From a virus: DNA of 24,932 bases. Positions within the stretch are counted from its first letter, which is position 1. Every line of letters begins with the position of its first letter. Location: positions 1 to 24,932 of IMG/VR virus record IMGVR_UViG_3300017732_000061. The stretch is one strand, 5' to 3'. The position numbers were made by a program, and so were the translations under genes. The notes beneath the pieces were generated by a model. The model made no database searches. It was given only the letters and a program-made list of their open reading frames with translations, and had not been told where the DNA came from. Below, in pieces: positions 8,576-16,125 of the stretch.

Positions 8576-10498
8576 TTAAGCTAATCTTGCATTTTTTATA
8601 TTATTATAATCACCTTGGTATACATCTGAATCATTTGCATATTTTTCTAGATTTGTCTTTTTTGTTTTAAATATATTTTTAGATCCAAATCCTAAATTAG
8701 TCATTAATCTTGGCATCCATATTCTTGGACAAGGTTTATTTGCTACCTGATTATGACCCGCTACTTGTATGTTTGGATATCTTGCTACATATGTTTTAAT
8801 TATATCTACTAAAGTTTTTGCTTGGGCACTTGTCATATTAAAACCTCTAGCTCCCCCCATCCAATTTATTTGAATTCCATTTCCATTATAACCCTTAGCA
8901 CCATACGCCGTAAAAGTATCATCATATATTTTACAACAATGTCCATTTTTTGTTATCATTATATGATAACCTCCCCTAGATCCTCCTAAAGCTTTAACTC
9001 CTCTATCTCCAAACATTTGACCTAATATTGATTCTACAGGAGGTTTAAAAGAACCTGCCGTACAATGTACTACTAAATATTTTTTATTAGAAGCTATAGG
9101 GCCTAAATTTTGTTTAACCGTACTCCAAGGAGCTGGAGCCTGAACTGTAGTTATTATTCCTGTTTTTCCTGGTATTTTAACAGGGTAATTCCAAGTATCT
9201 CCCCTTTGTGGGGCACCGTTTACTGTATTATATGCTGTTTGTTTTTTTACTTTCCATTGTGCTCTAATTTTTTGCCAATCTGCATTTCCTGTACTATCTG
9301 ATGGTTCACCACTACTACCAAGATCGATTTCTCCCTCTTCTAATCTTTCAAGTTGACTAACAGCAACATCTTGACCTGATATAACTGGGTTTTCAAATGA
9401 TTCAAAATCTTCTTCATCAAAATCACCACTCGCAAGTAATTCATCATATAAAGATAATTCATCACCCGTTTCTTCTTCTACTGGTGTAGGGGGTGGTGGA
9501 GTATTATCTTGACTTTCAATTTCTTCTTCATTTGTAATAGGATCTGCACTAGATGTAGGTAAACCAGCTATTAAGGCATTTGTTGCTTCTTCTTCATTTG
9601 TTGTTGGTTCTGGTTCTGTATATTCTTGTGCTGGTGGTGAGCTTAAAGCTTCTATAGGATCTTCAATTACTGTAGGTTCTGCTCCCCATGACTGCCAATT
9701 TAAAGAAGCAGGCACAAATTTATCTAATTTTTGTGTTGATGTTAAGTAAATAGATGATAGATCTCTATTAACATCTTCAACAGTAGGTTCCCACCCTTTA
9801 CTATCTAATTCATCTGATTGACCATTTCTAATTATAGTAATAGGATCACCTGTTTGACCTGTGGTAGACCAATCATTAGGACCAGGAGCTGTTGCTCCAA
9901 ATCTTATTGAGTTTCCAAATCTACCTTCTACTATATGATCACCTTCAAACGGTAATAATGGTTTTGTATTTAATTGTTCTTGAAAATAATTACCTAATTC
10001 TATTTCAGAATCTAAATCTTGTACTTGTCTAACAAGTCCTCCTACAGCATTTACATAGTCTTTTTGAGTTTTATTTGTATTCGAAGCATCACTATATAAA
10101 TCAGGATTAGGTAACGCATTATGGTGTGGATGGTTCCAAATATTAATGTTAGGAATATAATAATTTTCTTTATCATCATTTATTATATCTCTACCTAAAG
10201 TACTATGTACTAATACTATTTCTCCCTTTAAAGGATAATATTTAGTATTTGCAAATAATGGTTTAGCTATATCATTAGAATTTATTATAGAAGCATTACC
10301 TCTATTAAATTCAATTTTTGGATCTTTTACAATATCACTTACTTTTATAAATAAAATAGTACCTAAAGCATCCCAACCCCCAATTTTATCTATGTCAGGA
10401 AAATTTAAATCTAATACTACATCAACTACTTTTACGGGTATAAATTGACCAGAATTATTTTTATAATTTGCATTTTGGTTTGTAGTTACTGTAGGCAT
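8576..10498 (-). CDS. gp5-like baseplate spike protein fused to a C-terminal N-acetylmuramoyl-L-alanine amidase
   Basis: This is a 640-residue two-part protein. Residues 15-270 look like the spike N-terminal OB-fold region of environmental T4-like phages: VKVVDVVLDLNFP, then YYPLKGEIVLVHS, then HIVEGRFGNSIRFGAT. Residues 275-405 form an acidic, Pro/Glu-rich linker (TPPPPTPVEEE and similar) that looks unstructured. Residues 470-605 form an Amidase_2 domain of T7-lysozyme type. It cuts the amide bond between N-acetylmuramic acid and the stem peptide. Likely zinc ligands are H478 (VVHCTAG), H582 (GHNQVANKPCPR) and C590, with K588 and Y511 (GGYHIMI) in the expected places. The catalytic set therefore appears intact. 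The role is local wall digestion during tail penetration. The needle-like gene follows one base later. T4 gp5 carries a glycoside-hydrolase lysozyme instead, so the enzyme class differs. Confidence 0.88.
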   Translation of the reverse strand: MPTVTTNQNANYKNNSGQFIPVKVVDVVLDLNFPDIDKIGGWDALGTILFIKVSDIVKDPKIEFNRGNASIINSNDIAKPLFANTKYYPLKGEIVLVHSTLGRDIINDDKENYYIPNINIWNHPHHNALPNPDLYSDASNTNKTQKDYVNAVGGLVRQVQDLDSEIELGNYFQEQLNTKPLLPFEGDHIVEGRFGNSIRFGATAPGPNDWSTTGQTGDPITIIRNGQSDELDSKGWEPTVEDVNRDLSSIYLTSTQKLDKFVPASLNWQSWGAEPTVIEDPIEALSSPPAQEYTEPEPTTNEEEATNALIAGLPTSSADPITNEEEIESQDNTPPPPTPVEEETGDELSLYDELLASGDFDEEDFESFENPVISGQDVAVSQLERLEEGEIDLGSSGEPSDSTGNADWQKIRAQWKVKKQTAYNTVNGAPQRGDTWNYPVKIPGKTGIITTVQAPAPWSTVKQNLGPIASNKKYLVVHCTAGSFKPPVESILGQMFGDRGVKALGGSRGGYHIMITKNGHCCKIYDDTFTAYGAKGYNGNGIQINWMGGARGFNMTSAQAKTLVDIIKTYVARYPNIQVAGHNQVANKPCPRIWMPRLMTNLGFGSKNIFKTKKTNLEKYANDSDVYQGDYNNIKNARLA

Positions 10499-10500
10499 TT

Positions 10501-10872
10501 TTATTCTTTAGGTTGTTCTAATTGTTTAGGTTCTTCAACAGTTTTAGCTATTTCTTCAGTTAAATCTTGAAGTTGAGCCATTTCTTCTTCTGTTAGTAAT
10601 CCACCATCACCTGAATTTGTATTACCCGTAGATAAACGTTGTACAATAGCTGCCATTTTTAATAAAGCGTCATCATTTTTAACGCTAATTTCCATATATT
10701 CTTTAATTAATGGAACTACAACGGTAGCATCACCTAATGATTGTACTAAAGGACGTAATTCAGCTATAAGTTGAGCTAGTTGTTTGGCTTTCTTTTTTTG
10801 ATTACCATGAATTTCCTTTAGTAAATCCGAAAAAGATTTATCATCAAATAATATTTGGTTTAATGGATCCAT
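10501..10872 (-). CDS. Conserved-type small helical phage protein, unknown function
   Basis: This 123-residue, mostly helical protein starts MDPLNQILFDDKSFSDLLKE. A central conserved-looking stretch is GDATVVVPLIKEYMEISVKN, followed by DDALLKMAAIVQRL. The C-terminus is acidic and ends in a Glu/Pro/Lys tail (EEPKQLEQPKE). I recall similar proteins in uncultured marine phages but know no function for them. It is the first gene of the baseplate block, two bases before the gp5-like spike gene, and a candidate promoter element lies in the 28-base gap in front of it. A structural or assembly role is a guess from position. Confidence 0.78.
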   Translation of the reverse strand: MDPLNQILFDDKSFSDLLKEIHGNQKKKAKQLAQLIAELRPLVQSLGDATVVVPLIKEYMEISVKNDDALLKMAAIVQRLSTGNTNSGDGGLLTEEEMAQLQDLTEEIAKTVEEPKQLEQPKE

Positions 10873-10881
10873 AATATTTTA

Positions 10882-10891
10882 TTATAAATAT
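10882..10891 (-). promoter_or_regulatory. Candidate phage promoter element ATATTTATAA
   Basis: The 28-base gap between the sigma-factor gene and the 123-residue gene contains ATATTTATAA on the minus strand, nine bases from the ATG. The core matches those found in three other gaps. If it is a -10 element the transcript would be nearly leaderless, so the spacing is less convincing than in the other copies. Confidence 0.3.
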
Positions 10892-10900
10892 GGAAAAAAA

Positions 10901-11668
10901 TTAAATTTTTATGTATCCTGTTTCTGTATATTCATTATAAAGTTTTTTATAAACTTTTTTAAGAGTTTTAGTTACTTTAGTTATAACAGGAGTTTCTACA
11001 CCAGTCATTTCTCTTATATAAATGTATAGTGCTTTTTTGTTAAATATTTCTAAGTTTTCTCTACGTTTAAATAGTATATTTACTGCGTCACATACTTTTC
11101 TATCATGTTCTTTTTTAAACATAATAAACATATTTTTATCAACATACTCAGTAAAATAATCTATAAAATCTTTAATTTCTTGTTTACGTTCGTCCCTTCC
11201 TAATTGACGTAATACTCCTTCATCTTCATCAGCAGCTAAGGGGTCTGCTTTTGCTTTTTTCTTTTTATAGTTGTTATTATTATATAGTATAAGATAATTT
11301 TTACCTACAATAGAAAAATAACTAAATGCTTTAGTACCTCTTTCTGGCTTCCAATAATCTAATTTTTCTAAGAAAAAGCAACATACTTCATGTTTTAAAT
11401 CTTCTAATGTTTCAACTTCTGTATAATAAAATTTAAATGTATGGATTAAATTTTCCGCTAACTTATAAAAGGCGTACGCTATACGAGTACGATATATTTC
11501 ATTTCTTTCTGCTTGGTTAGATGATGCTAAATATTCTTGTATAGCTACATCTACATCTGCTGTAAAATATTGTTTTTTAGATGGTTTTCTACCTCTTTTC
11601 TTTTTAACAACTGGTTCGGGAGTAAGAGAACCGGTAGTAGCCGGTTCTTTTTTGGTTTCATTTGACAT
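10901..11668 (-). CDS. Divergent sigma factor, probable late-transcription sigma (T4 gp55-like)
   Basis: This 255-residue protein has a sigma-70 region-2-like core at residues 60-135. A helix with AYAFYKLAENLIHTFKFYYT is followed by TLEDLKHEVCCFFLEKLDYW (the usual D-DL-QE-----L--KLD--D pattern), then PERGTKAFSYFSIVGKNYL. This is the KG-KAFSY---I-RNYL motif used for DNA melting and core binding. A charged linker with KKKKAKADPL follows, and the remaining helices may contact DNA or core. The N-terminus carries an AT-hook-like KKRGRKPSKK at residues 22-31. In T4 the gp55 sigma directs host RNA polymerase to late promoters; the length (T4 gp55 is about 185 residues) and the baseplate neighbours fit a late-gene role. 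The function is inferred from the motif. Confidence 0.8.
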   Translation of the reverse strand: MSNETKKEPATTGSLTPEPVVKKKRGRKPSKKQYFTADVDVAIQEYLASSNQAERNEIYRTRIAYAFYKLAENLIHTFKFYYTEVETLEDLKHEVCCFFLEKLDYWKPERGTKAFSYFSIVGKNYLILYNNNNYKKKKAKADPLAADEDEGVLRQLGRDERKQEIKDFIDYFTEYVDKNMFIMFKKEHDRKVCDAVNILFKRRENLEIFNKKALYIYIREMTGVETPVITKVTKTLKKVYKKLYNEYTETGYIKI

Positions 11669-11675
11669 TTAAGAG

Positions 11676-11924
11676 TTATTTTAATGTAAATTCGTTAAGT
11701 GCTTCTTGTATTTTTTGTACTTCTTTAAAGAAAAAACCGATTTGATCATCAGCATAAAATATACCTTTATCATCTATTTGTTTTAATCTTTTATCACAAG
11801 CTTCTATAGCCTCACTTTGTTTAGTAATAAAATCTTCTAATCTTTCATTTCTTAAAATTAAATTTCTAATAATAAAAAAAGAAGCTACTATTACTACTGT
11901 TAATATAATGCTAAGTGTTATCAT
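11676..11924 (-). CDS. Small membrane-anchored protein of unknown function
   Basis: This is an 82-residue protein. Residues 3-24 are a hydrophobic helix (TLSIILTVVIVASFFIIRNL), most likely an N-terminal membrane anchor with the rest in the cytoplasm. The remainder is charged and helical (NERLEDFITKQSEAIEACDK) and ends with QIGFFFKEVQKIQEALNEF. No signal-peptidase site is evident. It lies two bases after the HD-domain gene and seven before the sigma gene. Small anchored coiled-coil proteins of this kind are frequent in environmental T4-like phages, but no function is known to me. Confidence 0.72.
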   Translation of the reverse strand: MITLSIILTVVIVASFFIIRNLILRNERLEDFITKQSEAIEACDKRLKQIDDKGIFYADDQIGFFFKEVQKIQEALNEFTLK

Positions 11925-11926
11925 AT

Positions 11927-12751
11927 TTAATCTTTAAAAAACGAATCTATAACATCAATAGTTGCTTTAGATAAGTTTGGATTATTTTCTGTGTTTATTT
12001 TTTTAGCCGTTCTTAAAGTTTTATCACCTTTACTAGCATTTTTAGGTTTACTAGATTTAGGTACTGCATTTGTAGCACTATTCCAAATTTCATATTCTAT
12101 TTGAGCAGCCATATGATCTGCTTGATGCATTAATAATGGTAAATGAGATCTTAATTTAGTTTCTTTCATACTAGACATAAAATAAAACTTATTTGATTCA
12201 TCATATAAACCATCATGAATTTTAATACCAATAAATTCATTTTGGGTTACTTTACAACCAATTTCTTGTAGTAGAAATAAAGATCGTTCTGGCACTTTCA
12301 TAGCAGGTATGTCAGTATTAAACTTATATACTTGGCCTAATTTATCAATATGCCATTGTGAATCATTTAGTTGATAATATTCACCTTCTTGTTGACCCAT
12401 TTTACCCAAATCATGGAATAAAGCAACGAAGTGCATCTCTTCAACAGAGTATGTGGATACGTCTCCACCCATTTTATTCCACGTTTTATATAATTCATTT
12501 GCACAATCATATACACGTAAAACATGATCAACATAACCACCAGCAAATGCTGAATGATGCCAATTTTTAGCTGCTGCTGGCATCATCATAAAACGTTCTT
12601 TATATTTTTCCATAAATGGAATTAATATATCTGTTCGTTCTTTAGATATATTAGTTTTTATTTCATTTAAATAACGATCCCAATTTGATTGGATTTTTTC
12701 TGCTGATAACATATTATAAATTTCGTGTATTTTGAACTCCTCTTGCTCCAT
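11927..12751 (-). CDS. HD-domain phosphohydrolase
   Basis: This 274-residue protein has a metal-binding HD-domain signature: H76 in YVDHVLRVYDCA, H113-D114 in VALFHDLGKMGQ, and D212 in HQADHMAAQIEYE. A further H179-D180 pair lies in GIKIHDGLYDESN. HD enzymes hydrolyse phosphoester bonds in nucleotides or nucleic acids; here the substrate is unknown, and nucleotide recycling or signalling are both possible. The C-terminal 50 residues are Lys/Asn-rich. The start is uncertain. The ATG at 12751 overlaps the upstream gene by 38 bases. An in-frame ATG at 12712 (MLSAEKIQSNW) would begin just after the upstream stop. Neither has a well-placed Shine-Dalgarno sequence. Confidence 0.85.
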   Translation of the reverse strand: MEQEEFKIHEIYNMLSAEKIQSNWDRYLNEIKTNISKERTDILIPFMEKYKERFMMMPAAAKNWHHSAFAGGYVDHVLRVYDCANELYKTWNKMGGDVSTYSVEEMHFVALFHDLGKMGQQEGEYYQLNDSQWHIDKLGQVYKFNTDIPAMKVPERSLFLLQEIGCKVTQNEFIGIKIHDGLYDESNKFYFMSSMKETKLRSHLPLLMHQADHMAAQIEYEIWNSATNAVPKSSKPKNASKGDKTLRTAKKINTENNPNLSKATIDVIDSFFKD

Positions 12752-12932
12752 AATTACCTGTATTTGATATAGTAATTATATTTTGAAGTTCATCATAGCG
12801 GTCTTTTAATTCTCCTTTTTCCATAAAGTAAATCGCATCTGCGTTTTGTCCTCTTTTAATTAAATTTCTTAAAGTAGCTAAAGATTGATCTAATCTTTCC
12901 ATTGCTCCTTGTAATTGTCTTTCGTAAGCCAT
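12714..12932 (-). CDS. Small helical conserved-type phage protein, unknown function
   Basis: This is a 72-residue protein, MAYERQLQGAMERLDQSLAT, with two amphipathic helices separated by IKRGQNADAIYFMEKG and a polar C-terminal tail (GNYGARGVQNTRNL). It resembles small proteins I recall from marine environmental phages, with no known function. The gene starts two bases after the 45-residue gene stop, and its 3' end may overlap the HD-domain gene start. The tight spacing and lack of frame competition support it as real. Confidence 0.72.
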   Translation of the reverse strand: MAYERQLQGAMERLDQSLATLRNLIKRGQNADAIYFMEKGELKDRYDELQNIITISNTGNYGARGVQNTRNL

Positions 12933-12934
12933 AT

Positions 12935-13072
12935 TTATTTATTTTTAGTTGATTTAAACGTACGACCTTTTTTTATACCATCCAAATCATTTTTGCGGGG
13001 TTTTGTACGTTTGATTTTTTCTTTTTTAGGATAATAATCCTCTGAGAATTTTTCAATATCTCTAATCTTCAT
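12935..13072 (-). CDS. Short basic protein (45 residues), unknown function
   Basis: I read this by hand. A minus-strand frame opens at an ATG at 13072 and ends with TAA at 12935-12937, giving 45 residues. It starts MKIRDIEKFSEDYYPKKEKI and is strongly basic afterwards (KRTKPRKNDLDGIKKGR). It fills a 129-base stretch that would otherwise be empty in a region where genes touch. It overlaps the upstream 123-residue gene by 11 bases and ends two bases before the next start. A nucleic-acid-binding role is possible from its charge, but no motif is recognised. Confidence 0.6.
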   Translation of the reverse strand: MKIRDIEKFSEDYYPKKEKIKRTKPRKNDLDGIKKGRTFKSTKNK

Positions 13073-13433
13073 TTGTATATTGTTTATAAAGTTGATTACA
13101 CCAAATCATATTTTCTTTTAACATTTTTTTACGATCTGGTTTTAAATTAAGGAAGTCTGTTGTTTCAATTAAATAACCTACTGCTGTTATACGGGTAAGG
13201 TGTTCTTTTGTTCCATTTTCTTCAATAAGTTTTTTAAGTAATTCAACACTTTTTAAATATTCTTGTTTTTTTAATTCAGCTGCGGATTGTTGTTTTTGTA
13301 ACTTGTGTTCTTTATCATTGTCATCAAAAAATGACATTATGTTAGTTCCTGAACGGTATATACCCTTTAGGTTATCGGATTTTTCCATCCGTTTTAATGC
13401 TTTATCTATATTTTTGGGATCGTATTGATTCAT
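13062..13433 (-). CDS. Helical phage protein of unknown function
   Basis: This is a 123-residue, charged, helical protein of unrecognised family. The N-terminus (MNQYDPKNIDKALKRMEKSD) is followed by a Gly/Ser turn (GIYRSGTNIMSFF). A Lys/Gln/Glu-rich helix follows (KLQKQQSAAELKKQEYLKSV), and then a C-terminal helical pair ends in NMIWCNQLYKQYTNED. No catalytic pattern is visible. It is the first gene after the weak terminator at about 13456-13476, so it probably starts a new transcript reaching through the HD protein and sigma genes. Confidence 0.72.
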   Translation of the reverse strand: MNQYDPKNIDKALKRMEKSDNLKGIYRSGTNIMSFFDDNDKEHKLQKQQSAAELKKQEYLKSVELLKKLIEENGTKEHLTRITAVGYLIETTDFLNLKPDRKKMLKENMIWCNQLYKQYTNED

Positions 13434-13455
13434 AACCGGGCGACCTTTTCGACCT

Positions 13456-13476
13456 AAAAACCCCTACAGTTGTAGG
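13456..13476 (-). terminator. Weak intrinsic terminator after the PD-(D/E)xK-like gene
   Basis: In the 74-base gap after the 344-residue gene the minus strand reads CCTACAACTGTAGG followed by GG and TTTTT. This gives a 5-bp stem with a 4-base loop and a short U tract. The stem is short, so termination may be leaky. Just beyond it is a direct repeat, GGTCGAAAAGGTCG (plus-strand positions about 13441-13454), whose role is unknown. No TATATTTAT element is present in this gap. Confidence 0.45.
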
Positions 13477-13507
13477 ATACGTAAAATATTAATATAATCC
13501 AAGTTTT

Positions 13508-14542
13508 TTAACCGAAAATTTTATTAAAATGTAATTTCATAGCTCCTTGAGATGCTCCTATGGTAGCTTTACCTAAAATATCATCATAACTATCAAATTT
13601 ATTTTTGTCTATGTGCCAAAATCTTATAAAACCACTAATACTCATATCTGCTAAATGACCACCATAACCTGGTTTTCTTGCTAATTTATCACCAATAAAT
13701 TTTCTAGCTAATTTTTGTGCACCTTCTTCTGCACTACTAAAACCTCCTAAGGCTTTATCAATAAAATCAATATTATTTGAAAATTGACCAAATATAGGAA
13801 AAGTTTTAGATAAAGATTTTAAATCTACTTCTTTTAAAGTGTAAACGGATTCAAATGCGTTTTCTAAATCACTACCTGCCCATGATAAAGCATTTATTTG
13901 TTTTTGATCTTCTATTTTACCATCAAATACTGATGATAAACCTTTTATACCAAATACTAAATTTAATATTTTTAGATTGTCTCTAAATTTACCAAATCTA
14001 CCTAAATCTATAACTCCATTAGGTTTACCATAAGCTTTTACTTCTACACCATCTGAACCATCTCCACCAAACCATAAGTCAGGTGCATCATCTCCCCTAC
14101 CTTCCGCTAATTTACCAGCTGTAGATGAGTTAGAATGATTATATAGCCAATATAAGGATAATTCTCCTTTTCCTACTCCTAATGTTTCTGTTTGGTCTCC
14201 TGTTTTCTTTTTAGGTTTAATAGTCCATAATTTTTTCCATATTTCTAAATCATCTGCTTTTACTTGTTCGTCAAAAGTAGATTTAGTAAATTTATATGTG
14301 TTTTTAGATTTAGGAATTTCTCCGTCGAAGACAGTAGCTATGAGTTGATCATATTCTGTGTTTGCGCTAGTTGTTTTTGGTTTTTCGTCTTCTTCTTTTA
14401 GATATTGAATTATTTCTTCTGAAGGTATATCTAACCCTTTAAGAATTTTTTCTAAAACTAACATGTCAGAAGGGTTACCCAGTGACGGATATCCCTTTTC
14501 TGACCTGTAAGACCATTCTAATAATAACTCATCAAGAGTCAT
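13508..14542 (-). CDS. Phage protein with a PD-(D/E)xK nuclease-like motif
   Basis: This 344-residue protein starts MTLDELLLEWSYRSEKGYPS, a start I recall from many environmental T4-like phage genomes, where the protein is listed as hypothetical. Residues 127-169 carry a pattern typical of PD-(D/E)xK nucleases. An acidic residue, E127, lies in a helix (GKGELSLYWLY), D155 lies in APDLWFGG, and E167-V-K169 lies in a beta strand (DGVEVKAYGK). That is the E / PD / ExK set needed for metal-dependent phosphodiester cleavage. The C-terminal half has LGRFGKFRDNLKILNLVFG and an ending DMSISGFIRFWHIDKN. It sits among acidic and basic small genes rather than replication genes, so a packaging, head-maturation or structural role is also possible. 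The nuclease call rests on the motif only. Confidence 0.72.
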   Translation of the reverse strand: MTLDELLLEWSYRSEKGYPSLGNPSDMLVLEKILKGLDIPSEEIIQYLKEEDEKPKTTSANTEYDQLIATVFDGEIPKSKNTYKFTKSTFDEQVKADDLEIWKKLWTIKPKKKTGDQTETLGVGKGELSLYWLYNHSNSSTAGKLAEGRGDDAPDLWFGGDGSDGVEVKAYGKPNGVIDLGRFGKFRDNLKILNLVFGIKGLSSVFDGKIEDQKQINALSWAGSDLENAFESVYTLKEVDLKSLSKTFPIFGQFSNNIDFIDKALGGFSSAEEGAQKLARKFIGDKLARKPGYGGHLADMSISGFIRFWHIDKNKFDSYDDILGKATIGASQGAMKLHFNKIFG

Positions 14543-14549
14543 AAGTATA

Positions 14550-14945
14550 TTACTTAATAATGTTAGCTAATCTTTGGAATCTTTCTTGAAGGTGTGTAGC
14601 TTCTTTAACGTCATCTTTATCGTCTTTTTTAGCTTCGTCTACGTCGTCTTTTTTAGCTTCTTCCATTTTATCGTCATCATCTTTTTTAGCTTCGTCGACC
14701 ATTTCTTCTTCCATATCAGACATTTCTTCCATTTCAGCTTCGTCCATGTCTCCCATATCGCCATCCATATCTTCAAATTTAGGCTTTAACATATCGTAGA
14801 TTTTTTTAAGCATTTCCATAGAATCGTCTCCACCTTCAGCGCCTGCATCTACATCATCTGCATCTACATCAACGTCTACTTCTGCTTCGTTAACGTAAGC
14901 ATCAAGTTCTTCCTTGATCATTGTTTGTAATTCTTTTAAATTCAT
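14550..14945 (-). CDS. Highly acidic repetitive phage protein
   Basis: This 131-residue protein has an N-terminal helix (MNLKELQTMIKEELDAYVNE), two Asp/Glu-rich clusters (VDVDVDADDVDAGAEGGDD; DMDGDMGDMDEAEMEEMSDM), and near the C-terminus three copies of an EAKKDD-type unit. At DNA level the unit recurs as the minus-strand complement of TCTTTTTTAGCTTC at 14623, 14647 and 14680, spaced by multiples of three. It ends in a basic helix (LQERFQRLANIIK). The charge pattern resembles scaffold or DNA-mimic proteins, but no family is recognised. The start overlaps the upstream stop by four bases (ATGA). Its neighbours are a basic protein and a PD-(D/E)xK-like protein, so charge-based partnering is possible but unproven. 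Confidence 0.75.
   Translation of the reverse strand: MNLKELQTMIKEELDAYVNEAEVDVDVDADDVDAGAEGGDDSMEMLKKIYDMLKPKFEDMDGDMGDMDEAEMEEMSDMEEEMVDEAKKDDDDKMEEAKKDDVDEAKKDDKDDVKEATHLQERFQRLANIIK
14623..14693. repeat. Three in-frame direct repeats coding for EAKKDD units
   Basis: The plus-strand sequence TCTTTTTTAGCTTC occurs at 14623-14636, 14647-14660 and 14680-14693. Offsets of 24 and 33 bases keep the reading frame of the acidic protein, which suggests local duplication or slippage inside the gene. Confidence 0.7.
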
Positions 14946-15211
14946 TTTTTTACTTTTTTAGAGTTATTATTATTGGTTTTGCGTTTATAAGGTTTACGTC
15001 CTTTTCTTCTTTTTCCTTTAGCTGCATCTACAACATCTTTTGATTGCTCAACAACGTTTTTAGCTGCATGTTTAACATCTGCTAGTTCTTTTTTCATTTC
15101 AGCGATTCTAGCTTTCGCTTCTTTTAATGCTGCTTCTGCTTTTTCATCAATGTCAGTTGAATCCCAAATAGCATTCCACAATCTTTTAAAGTAACTTTTA
15201 ATTTTATCCAT
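14942..15211 (-). CDS. Small basic helical protein with an AT-hook-like tail
   Basis: This is an 89-residue protein. Residues 1-65 form charged helices (YFKRLWNAIWDSTDIDEKAE, then AKARIAEMKKELADVKHAAK), and the C-terminus is strongly basic (KGKRRKGRKPYKRKTNNNN). The RKGRKP core resembles an AT-hook, and similar RGRKP cores occur in the sigma-like protein and the 109-residue protein. A DNA-binding or scaffold-partner role is possible. It overlaps the acidic 131-residue gene by four bases (ATGA), so the two opposite-charge proteins are translationally linked. Family not recognised. Confidence 0.75.
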   Translation of the reverse strand: MDKIKSYFKRLWNAIWDSTDIDEKAEAALKEAKARIAEMKKELADVKHAAKNVVEQSKDVVDAAKGKRRKGRKPYKRKTNNNNSKKVKK

Positions 15212-15223
15212 AACGTTTTTTAA

Positions 15224-16105
15224 TTATTTTTTTAATCCAGCCATAAACCCTTCTTGGTAGGCTACCTTTGCAATTTCATAGTACATTTTTACACCTTCAG
15301 ATCCTTCTTTTAAAGAAACTCCTGCTTCTTTAACAATTTTTAAAAGTTCCATGTGAGTGTCTCTTTCCATCATAGTTTTAGCAACGGCTCTTCTGTCTGC
15401 TTTTTCTTTTAAAGAAATTTCTTCTTTTTCTTTTTCAATTTCTTTAACTCTAGCTACGATTTCTTTATTTCTATCTACTAATTCTTTAGACTTTTCTCTG
15501 TATTCGTCAGCAGTTAGTTTACCATCTTTATATTTGTTTAAAGCTGGTTGAAGTTTTTCTTTATTTTTTTCTCTTTCTTTTTCTAATTTTTCAATTTCTT
15601 TTTCTAAAGCTTTTAATTTTTTATCTTTACCTTTAGCACCTTTAGATGCTTTTTTTTCTGCTTTAGCATCATCATCATCTTTAGCTTCAACTAACATATT
15701 TTTTACTTCAGCTTTAATAGCTTCTTTAAGTTTTTCCATTTTATCATTTTTAAACGACTTATCTATTTCTTTCATACCATGTTCTTCTCTATATTCTTTT
15801 AACCAAGTCTTAAAAGTAGGCTTACTATCATTATTACGATATTCAGTCATATAATGAACTAAAGCTGAATAATATCCACTATATTCTTCTAGATTTTTAA
15901 GTACAGTTTCTGTGCATTTTTCTCTTTCTTCAGGTGTAGATTCTGCTAATCTTGAAACACCTAATGATGTTAATTCAACATCCATACCTTTTCTAAATTC
16001 GTATGGGTTTACTCTATCTAAACGTGTACCTACATCAGTTACACCTGTAGAAGGTATTCTTTTTTCTTTTTTAGGAGAATATCCGTAATATTTGTCGTTT
16101 GCCAT
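15224..16105 (-). CDS. Lys/Glu-rich coiled-coil phage protein (structural or assembly)
   Basis: This is a 293-residue protein. The N-terminal 110 residues look conserved and folded: MANDKYYGYSPKKEKRIPST, then VNPYEFRKGMDVELTSLGVS, then RLAESTPEEREKCTETVLKN, a sequence I recall from environmental T4-like phages. Residues 140-245 form a long Lys/Glu coiled coil (LKALEKEIEKLEKEREKNKE). The C-terminal 50 residues are helical and end in EVAYQEGFM-type residues (KVAYQEGFMAGLKK). No enzyme motif is seen. A scaffold or virion assembly role fits, but it is inferred. The 50-base gap in front of it holds a TATATTTATTA element, and the next two genes are tightly spaced, so it probably heads an operon. 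Confidence 0.78.
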   Translation of the reverse strand: MANDKYYGYSPKKEKRIPSTGVTDVGTRLDRVNPYEFRKGMDVELTSLGVSRLAESTPEEREKCTETVLKNLEEYSGYYSALVHYMTEYRNNDSKPTFKTWLKEYREEHGMKEIDKSFKNDKMEKLKEAIKAEVKNMLVEAKDDDDAKAEKKASKGAKGKDKKLKALEKEIEKLEKEREKNKEKLQPALNKYKDGKLTADEYREKSKELVDRNKEIVARVKEIEKEKEEISLKEKADRRAVAKTMMERDTHMELLKIVKEAGVSLKEGSEGVKMYYEIAKVAYQEGFMAGLKK

Positions 16106-16125
16106 GTCTGTAATGTATTATTCTG

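Noticed and set aside
14574-14789. Plus-strand frame rich in Phe/Val/His
   Set aside because: It mirrors the Asp/Glu/Lys codons of the acidic protein on the opposite strand; the composition is an artefact.
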